NCBI GenBank assembly: GCA_948470475.1
Contig: OX419338.1
Coordinates: 13,951,925 to 14,015,924 of the forward strand
Reading direction: 5' to 3'
DNA from: Galaxea fascicularis
Lineage: Eukaryota > Cnidaria > Anthozoa > Scleractinia > Euphylliidae
DNA length: 64,000 nucleotides
Made by a program: the position numbers and the translations under genes. The notes under the pieces are model-generated. The model was not told where the DNA came from. It searched no databases and was given only the letters and a program-made list of their open reading frames with translations. Positions 57,801 to 64,000 of this stretch are shown here, piece by piece. Each line of letters starts with the position of its first letter. The first letter of the stretch is position 1.

Positions 57801-60800
57801 CTGTACAGGGAGGCCACTGGATTCTCCTGGAGGATATTGACCTGGCCCCCATGGATGTAGTGTCTGTGTTGATTCCATTGCTGGAATCTCGCACCCTGTC
57901 AGTTCCGGCACATGGAAATGCGGTAAAGGCAGCAACAGGATTTCAGCTGTTTGCTACGCAGAGGTAATAATCACACTTGCTGACTTGTGGGAAGAGGTGA
58001 GAGGGAAATATTTGACTCCAGGATCAAGCATTTAGAAAAAAAATTCTGCTTGAGTAAGAGAAACATATTTTCCAACTTTACCTTCCCATGTACAAGTTTT
58101 TTTTTCCTCATGGATAGTTAAAGATACTTGTCCAAGATGTTGGTAAATTATTTAAGTCCACACTGGCTTGAATTGATTCACCTCATTTAGATCTGTGCTT
58201 ATTATGGTATGGTTTTATTTCTAGTAAACAGATCTGGGTTATATAATAGTGGTGTGGTTTTATAAAGTACATTACATAATCAACAACTGAATAAATATAC
58301 AAAAGGCGGTGGTGCCTACTACATGCCTCTTGTAGATTTCCACCTTGCCATAGTTGGAGAATTGAGTGTAGCTATGCTGGCTGGGGGAAGTTGATGAGCT
58401 CTATACTGGGCAAAGACAAGGAACATGATGAAGAGTGATCTACCAGCCTTCTCAGTTGGAGAGTCAGTTTCCTTTTTGCCCTGTGCTTTCTGTCTTTTAT
58501 TGCAATGATCATTGCTTCCCTGGCCTTAAACTTGTTTTTGATTGTTAGCATCGCCGGTCTTCACGGAATCGTCGAGTTTTGGGGACTTTACAGAGTTAGA
58601 GGCAAGCTTGAGCTGGGCCAACTGCACCTCTAATTGTAACTGCTTTATTTTGAGATTTTGTGTCTCTATGTGAAGTCAAAGTATCAGCTGGTCATCTTGA
58701 CTGGATTGAGACATTGGTGGCAGAGGTCTTTCAGTTTGTTCAAGAATCTCCACTTGAGAGAGTTTCTGCTTCCCTGGATGATCTGCTGAAAGTGGAAGCC
58801 CCGATACATGTCTAAGCTGTTGTCTGTGTGTCAACGTTCTGGTTAAATGTTGGCGAGTCTTCATGTCTGTCAGTAATAAGTGGAGATAGCAAATCCCAGA
58901 TGTAATCATCACTCAAATGGCGAGCAGAATGTGAATGCGAGGATTTTCTTAACAGTTGGAAAACGAGGATACAGAAAAAAAAAAAACGAAAATGCTACCA
59001 AAAGCGATTAACTGGCACTGGCAAGAGAGACACGTGCAACAAAAGGAAACTTGATCATGCTAACTGTGGTTGCATAATGACCACAACAATAATTAACCAA
59101 AATGATCAGTGCTTCCCTTCCTGTGACTTTCCTTTTTCTACTGCTTGCCTGGCCTTAAAGTTGTTTTTGATTGTCAGCAACCTTGTTCAAGTTTTGTTAC
59201 CTCAAACTGGGTTTTGATGAATGTATACAGTATCTTTGGTGAAACCCTTTGTTTTCCTTTTTTTCTTTAGATCATACAGTAGCCCTGGCAGAGCAAGGTT
59301 TCAAGCCACCAATGCCAACTCTGCTATTTTGGAGAAATTGTGGAAAAGAGTACAAACTGAATCTCTGTCAAAGGAGGAGCTTACAGATGTGAGTTAATTA
59401 TTTACAACCCAGCTCTCTCTAATGCTGTCTTCCCGGAACCAACTTTATCCGCATACTGTTACAGTCTAAGCTTGTAGAGAGTCTTTCTTCACCACAGGAG
59501 CCAGCCTTTCCAATCATTGTGTCTGTATGTCTTTATCACTTAGACATTCTTAATCTTTCAATTTTAATTTAAGCTGATGTTATTCCATCCTACATGTAAT
59601 TTTATCCTAATAAATTATTCTTCATTATTTGCAATGCCCAGATGAACATTTGTATGGTATACATACACTGTATGTGCAATATAATAATAATTATGCTGCA
59701 CATGCAACTTGTACCGCAATGTTGGGAAATGCATGCTGCCATTTGCTTTGGCTAATAATAGTAAGTTGATTTATGTAACTATTGTTTGTAACTGGTTTCT
59801 ATTACCCAATTACATGTACTTTTAGGTGCTTTGTAAGGAATACCCAGACCTGGAGACTGTAGCTGCCAAGCTTGTGGACATCTTCTGCCTGTTATCAGCA
59901 GATTCCAGGCTTGTTTCTAGTTCTGATATTACCAACTTTTCCCTTCCTTACGACAAACGACTAAGCTCTACAAGAGATTTCATGAAGTGGAGTAGAAGGG
60001 TAGCTGTCACAGCTTGTGGTTCAACCTCAATGTTAGATTCCAAGGATGTTTTTCTAGAAGCCCAAGACTGCTTCAGTGCTTCTTTGTCAAAGGTGGAAGA
60101 TAGAAAGTTGTTGGATGAAGCTGTGGGTGCAAAGTTAGGTTTGACAAAAGAGAAGGTTGAATTCTTTTTTAGTAGCTACAAACCCAAGGTGCACATTTCG
60201 CCTCTGTCATTAACTGTTGGCCGGATCACTCTAAAACGGAACAGGGACAACAAGCTGGCACACTTAAGGCAGGAAACACTTCCAAGATATGCTCACACTA
60301 GGCATTCTTTGGTTTTGCTGGAAAAAGTTGCAGCTTGCATTAGAAACAATGAACCTGTTTTACTTGTTGGAGAAACAGGAACTGGAAAAACCTCAACGGT
60401 TCAGTACCTTGCGGCACAGAGTGCAACCACCTTAAAAGTTGTAAACATGAGTCAGCAGAGTGACAGCTCTGATCTCCTTGGAGGTTACAAGCCAGTGGAG
60501 GTGAAACAGATTGTGGCTCCTGTCAGGGAGAAATTTGAGGTGCTCTTCTGTAAGACATTCTCAAGAAAGCAAAATGTTAAGTTTCTTGGTCATGTGCAGA
60601 AGTGTTTTGCCCAGGGAATGTGGGAAATGCTGTTCAAGTTGATGATGCATTCTCAAAAGAATGCTTTAGAGAAAATTAGGAAAGGTGAGTGTTAATTCCT
60701 TAGCGATTATCATGTCTCTTCATCTAAAATGATTATGTGTTTTTTTTAGGAATTTTGCAGTCACTTCAATTGAGTATCAATTCATGGAAAGTGAGTTGCA

Positions 60801-63157
60801 AGGCAGTTCTAGTCAGCTACGGTTTTGGTCAGCTATGTCTATATTGCTGGGAGATCCACAAGAGACACTGTACACAAAATTTGTCACAAGGCTTGAATGA
60901 GAAGTTTAATTTGCTTTCTAATAAAAAAATTATCGAGCCTTGCAAAATTAAAGTTTTTCAATAGCTACTACATCGATTTGGGGCAGTTTTTCTGAGCAAC
61001 TAAAAACGTCTAATAAAATTTAAGAAACAAGTAAAAATGATACCCTTTCAAAATTCTCGCATAACTACATGCTTGCATCTCAAATTCACAGATGATCAGA
61101 TGATGCATCTTCTGACAGAGTGGCAGAGCCTAAACCATGACATTCAGCAGTTGCAAAAGCAACAGAAGAATGCTGAGAGTGCACTGGCTTTTAAATTTGT
61201 TGAGGGTACCCTTGTGGAGGCTATATGCAATGGTGACTGGGTGTTACTTGATGAAATAAATTTGGCCACTCCAGAGACACTAGAGTGTCTTTGTGGTTTG
61301 CTGGAGAGTTCATCTGGTTCCATTGTGCTCATGGAAAGAGGGTGAGCTAAAGATCACTGTTAATTAACCCTTTAAACCGCCAGACTGATCAGCATCAAAT
61401 TTCTCCTTGTAATATCAATGCTAACAAAACAGAGTGTTCACGAGAGTTAAGGAGATGATCAGCCAAAATGAATTTGCTTGTCTATGATATTTTAACAACT
61501 TGTCCCCACCACTTCTATACGAAATGTGCATGGCTAGTATGCTTTTCTGTCCACTGTCTTGTATTGGTTAAAACTCATTGTGTGAAAGGCTGACTGAGGT
61601 AGCTTCCTCATTGCCTACTTGCGGTCGCTACCTTTGAATCAAACACATCTGCCATTAACCCTAATTCCCTTTTTATACAAACCACGAACCAACCAACTTA
61701 CCTGCTATCAACTTATTCCAGAGTTTTATTTTAAATTTTTTGGAATTTTATTTTATATGTTTTTTCGTGACATACTTATTAACAATGCTAACCAACCAAA
61801 CAACTTATCAAGCCATTCACCTACCTGCTCACTTGCTAACTACCTAGGTACCCACCTTAACTCCTTCCCATCTTTCCACGTACCTACGTAGATGTACTGC
61901 CCATCTGCCTGCCACCATCGGACATGACTACCTGCCCCATATGTCTGCTTGCCTACCTACCTAAACACAGCTACCTCACTACTGATCTGCCCACCTACCA
62001 AGCTAAATGAACCTGTCTATCTAGTGGCCCACCTACCCAACTGCATGTACCAAGCCACCATGGCCCACCAAGTACTTGTCGCATGTAGCTACATTTACCT
62101 TTTGCCTACTAACTGATTGATAACTGATCTTGAGATATCTTGATACGTCAAATCAAAATGAAACTATGTGCTGTTTTCTGTTGTAGTGATGTAGCACCTA
62201 CCTCAAGACATGAAGATTTCCGTCTTTTTGCCTGCATGAACCCAGCCACAGATGTGGGAAAGAAGGATTTGCCACCAGGAATAAGAAATCGGTCTGTGAT
62301 TCGTTGGCAGCACATGTCCTGAAATTCGCCCACTTGAACATACGTTTGCATAGTAGAAGCACTCTAAAACATATACATGTACTTCACAAACTTAAAAGAA
62401 TAGCAGTTCTTAGCTCCTCGTTATGTCAGCAAGGAAGATAGTTTCCATTAAAGTTTGCTCCTGTGAGAATGGTGTACTTGACGTAAGTCATTTCAAGAAT
62501 GTTCTACAGCATTGTCCAGTGATCATTCAATATGTGAAATTTGTGTGAAAACCACCTCATATGATAGGCATGTTCAACGGAGTGTAATATTTCGTTTGAA
62601 ATGGTGAAGTGCAGTGTAATATTACTTCATCTTCGAACAAACGTTTGGGAAACGGTAAAATTAGTTACGTTAACGTTTTGTCATTTTTTTCCAGATTTAC
62701 AGAAATCTTTGTCAGTGAGTTGGAAGACATTGCAGACCTCAAAACACTTGTCGTGGATTATCTGCAGGGCTTGTCTCCCAATGCTGCCATTGTAGATGGA
62801 ATTGTCAGGTTTGTGCTTGAACGTGTGTTAGCGGTGCTTAGTATTCTGATGACAGGGCTTGCGTTTTCCTTTTTTATTGTATCTTTCAGTTAGCACGCGC
62901 GCTGTGATTGGTCAATTTTGCGGGTCGTATTCTACTGTTTGGCCCGCTAAATTTGGAAGTTTCTTTCCCCCGCGCGCCCGATTAACCTCAGAGACATAAT
63001 AAATATCTCGTTTTCTCGGGCCGTACTGTAAGTGGATCCTCGTTTTTTCCTGTTGATTTATGGCCCGCGCGCTTCGCGCTTTGACCGTAAGTGAACGGCA
63101 AAAAACTTGGTCCGTAACTTACAGTACTTCTTTCACGGGAACATATGAACCCAATGT

Positions 63158-63198
<41 letters not shown>

Positions 63199-63838
63199 AG
63201 AGCATTGCGCCGGAATCGCGAGGTCACGGGTTCAAGCCCCGTTGAAGTCCTTCAGGCTTCTTTACGCAATTGCAAAAATTACGATCACAAACTGCGACGA
63301 TCATTTTTCATTATTTTGATTAGACTTTTCCAAGTCATTCTTGAAAATGATGACCGAAACACCGACCAAAAATGGGAAAGATTTCCGCACAGCCCCCATA
63401 CCTTCCACTTCTATAGCACATTGATCAGACCTACATGTCTCAGCAGCTAAGCTATATGAAGGAAAATTGTTTGTTCTAAGGTGTTAACTCCGTAGAACGC
63501 ACATGATCATAGGTATACGTTCCCGATCTGTCAAGTTCTTGAACTTTGTAAAATGATTGTTTACTCTTTACTCAGGTTTTACTTGACGGTCAAACATGAA
63601 GCAAATGATAAGTTGACGGATGGCACGGGGCACAAACCTCATTACAGGTAAAATAGACCATACCGAAATGTACAAGAAATATTCAGCTGCGTGATGACAA
63701 TAATAGAAGTGGACAAGCGAGTTTTACTTTCTATGATTTCACTGTTTTTTTTTTCTCTCCAGTTTGCGGACTTTGTGCAGAGCATTAAGATATGCAGCAT
63801 CAAACCCTCATCAGAATGCTCTGAGATCTATTTATGAG
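54822..63838 (+). CDS. MDN1: Midasin, AAA+ ATPase of 60S ribosome maturation (N-terminal part)
   Basis: Exons read: 54822-54826 (start, tentative), 55028-55097, 55260-56204, 57728-57963, 59271-59388, 59826-60684, 61092-61341, 62187-62291, 62695-62808, 63576-63647, 63763-63838. Together they give 950 in-frame codons of a protein usually over 5000 residues; the rest lies beyond the window. Midasin is a dynein-like ring ATPase that strips assembly factors such as Rsa4/Ytm1 from pre-60S particles. AAA1 has Walker A GPIGSGKTTLVEY, sensor region LGDQTDSK and Walker B HWILLEDIDLAPMDVVSVL. AAA2 has VGETGTGKTSTVQYLA, QQSDSSDLLGGYKPV and Walker B DWVLLDEINLATPETLECL, then FACMNPATDVGKKDLPPGIR. If exon 1 is wrong, an alternative in-frame ATG exists at 54991. 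Confidence 0.94.
56225..56745. mobile_element. Palindromic MITE (~515 bp) in an MDN1 intron
   Basis: The whole element folds on itself. TTAGGATATACCACACAAGTGAATAG (about 56228) pairs with CTATTCCCTTGTGTAGTATATACTAA (to about 56742). GCTAGTTATTCAGCTTGTGT and its complement, and CACTTTGGTGAATAATT / GGAGGTGAAAGTGG, lie nearer the centre. It begins about 25 bp past the donor of the big exon. No transposase frame. Confidence 0.8.
57240..57440 (+). mobile_element. tRNA-derived SINE (GACCTTGTAGCTTAG type)
   Basis: The tRNA-like head spans 57241-57316: GACCTTGTAGCTTAGTCGGC (box A), GTGGGTTTGATTCCCACC (box B) and a closing GAGGTC that pairs with GACCTT. It is followed by a non-tRNA body (CCTCGTGTGGTTCCCTGATA, GGGCTAACGCCCAGTGGG). 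The trailing body and intronic position make it a SINE rather than a working tRNA gene. It lies in MDN1. Confidence 0.75.
58470..58925 (-). pseudogene. Degenerate minus-strand coding fragment in an MDN1 intron
   Basis: On the minus strand, broken frames give coding-like strings: SDDYIWDLLSPLITDRHED, then further on IKQLQLEVQLAQLKLASNSV and KSPKLDDSVKTGDANNQKQV. The second is coiled-coil-like. Stops and frame changes separate them. This could be the N-terminal or gag-like part of a mobile element; I cannot name the family. Confidence 0.4.
58480..59185. repeat. Direct repeats flanking the degenerate fragment
   Basis: GCTTCCCTGGCCTTAAACTTGTTTTTGATTGTTAGCA (58514-58550) recurs as GCTTGCCTGGCCTTAAAGTT... 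(59143-59179) in the same direction. A weaker upstream match (AATGATCATTGCTTCC / AATGATCAGTGCTTCC) is also present. They may be remnants of long terminal repeats or of a tandem duplication. Confidence 0.5.
61365..61545 (+). repeat. Dispersed repeat, plus-strand copy
   Basis: AACCCTTTAAACCGCCAGAC, CTGATCAGCATCAAATTTCT and CAAAACAGAGTGTTCACGAG correspond to the minus-strand copy at 52210-52430. It lies in an MDN1 intron. Confidence 0.65.
61600..62095. repeat. CTAC/CTGC-rich low-complexity tract
   Basis: A loosely repeated pyrimidine-rich pattern (CTACCTGCC, CCTACCTACC, CCACCTACC) fills about 500 bp of an MDN1 intron. It looks like a decayed tetranucleotide microsatellite. Open frames across it are by-products of the composition. 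Confidence 0.6.
62885..63140. repeat. GC-rich dispersed repeat remnant
   Basis: GCACGCGCGCTGTGATTGGT, GGCCCGCGCGCTTCGCGC and paired GTAAGTGGATCC / CGTAACTTACAGTAC motifs stand out from the AT-rich intron. Similar CGCTTCGCGCTC wording occurs near 10951-10961. The element type is not identified. Confidence 0.4.
63177..63330 (+). mobile_element. tRNA-derived SINE (GGCTTCATAGCTCAG type)
   Basis: The head at 63180-63250 folds as a tRNA: acceptor GGCTTCA/TGAAGTC, D arm with GCTC/GAGC, anticodon stem TTGCG/CGCGA, T arm ACGGG/CCCGT. The loop CCGGAAT would give anticodon GGA (Ser), but there is no long variable arm and position 33 is C, not T. A body TTCAGGCTTCTTTACGCAAT follows, which marks it as a SINE head. 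It lies in MDN1. Confidence 0.7.
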
Positions 63839-64000
63839 GTTGGTTAGTAGTAGCTATACCCACATCTTAATTACGTTTTGTGTGGCTTACACGACGTGTG
63901 TAGCCACATTATGGCACGATCGGATATTTGTCCACGAGAGTTGGGTACCTGTCACGTAGTCTAGTAAGCCACACATGTACGCATTGCGAACCTATTTTTT
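63839..64000 (+). other. Start of the next MDN1 intron
   Basis: The sequence after donor GAG|GTTGGT (63839) has no further midasin coding before the window ends. GTGTGGCTTACACGACGTGTGTAGCCACA forms a small hairpin near 63880-63910. Confidence 0.6.

Noticed and set aside
61619..61891. 90-residue open frame
   Set aside because: It lies in the CTAC/CTGC-rich low-complexity tract of an MDN1 intron.
63180..63251. Functional tRNA gene
   Set aside because: It folds as a tRNA but has anticodon GGA without a serine-type variable arm, C at position 33, and a SINE body right after it.

Overview
The window looks like nuclear DNA of an anthozoan cnidarian, most likely a stony coral (inference). It is AT-rich, intron-rich and full of tRNA-derived SINEs, foldback/MITE elements and a Penelope-like element. 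The protein genes are metazoan, with short GT-AG exons that I could join in frame. There are no bacterial operons, rRNAs or CRISPR arrays.

Layout. About 1-10500 has no gene I can defend except a possible lysine-rich last exon near 1344-1512. It is dominated by inverted-repeat elements (2271-2657, 3551-4251, 5070-5180, 5391-5844, 9666-9886) and by a three-layer nest: a Penelope-like retroelement inside a MITE, with a SINE inside the retroelement. From about 10557 to 19670 (+) there is a candidate secreted noggin-like BMP antagonist. Its 3' exons carry a clear noggin-type cysteine pattern; its putative signal-peptide exon lies 6.5 kb upstream and shows a one-base frame break. 19700-25470 holds no recognised gene.

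From 25475 to 32775 (-) lies a RUNX transcription factor: Runt domain over two exons, C-terminal VWRPY. About 945 bp away, head-to-head, SUPT3H (SPT3 of the SAGA complex) runs from 33721 to 48008 (+) in 12 exons, with a 7.9 kb second intron. RUNX2 and SUPT3H are also neighbours in vertebrates, so this looks like an old linkage. DNAJB13 (49235-54699, -, nine exons, 313 residues) is tail-to-tail with SUPT3H. It is head-to-head, across about 120 bp, with MDN1 (midasin), of which the N-terminal ~950 codons (54822-63838, +, 11 exons) are present before the window ends.

Functionally the locus combines developmental regulators (noggin-like, RUNX) with housekeeping or ciliary genes (SUPT3H in transcription initiation, DNAJB13 in axonemal radial spokes, MDN1 in 60S ribosome maturation). 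They share promoters pairwise rather than acting in one pathway. All exon borders come from reading splice signals and frame by eye; no alignment or transcript evidence was available.
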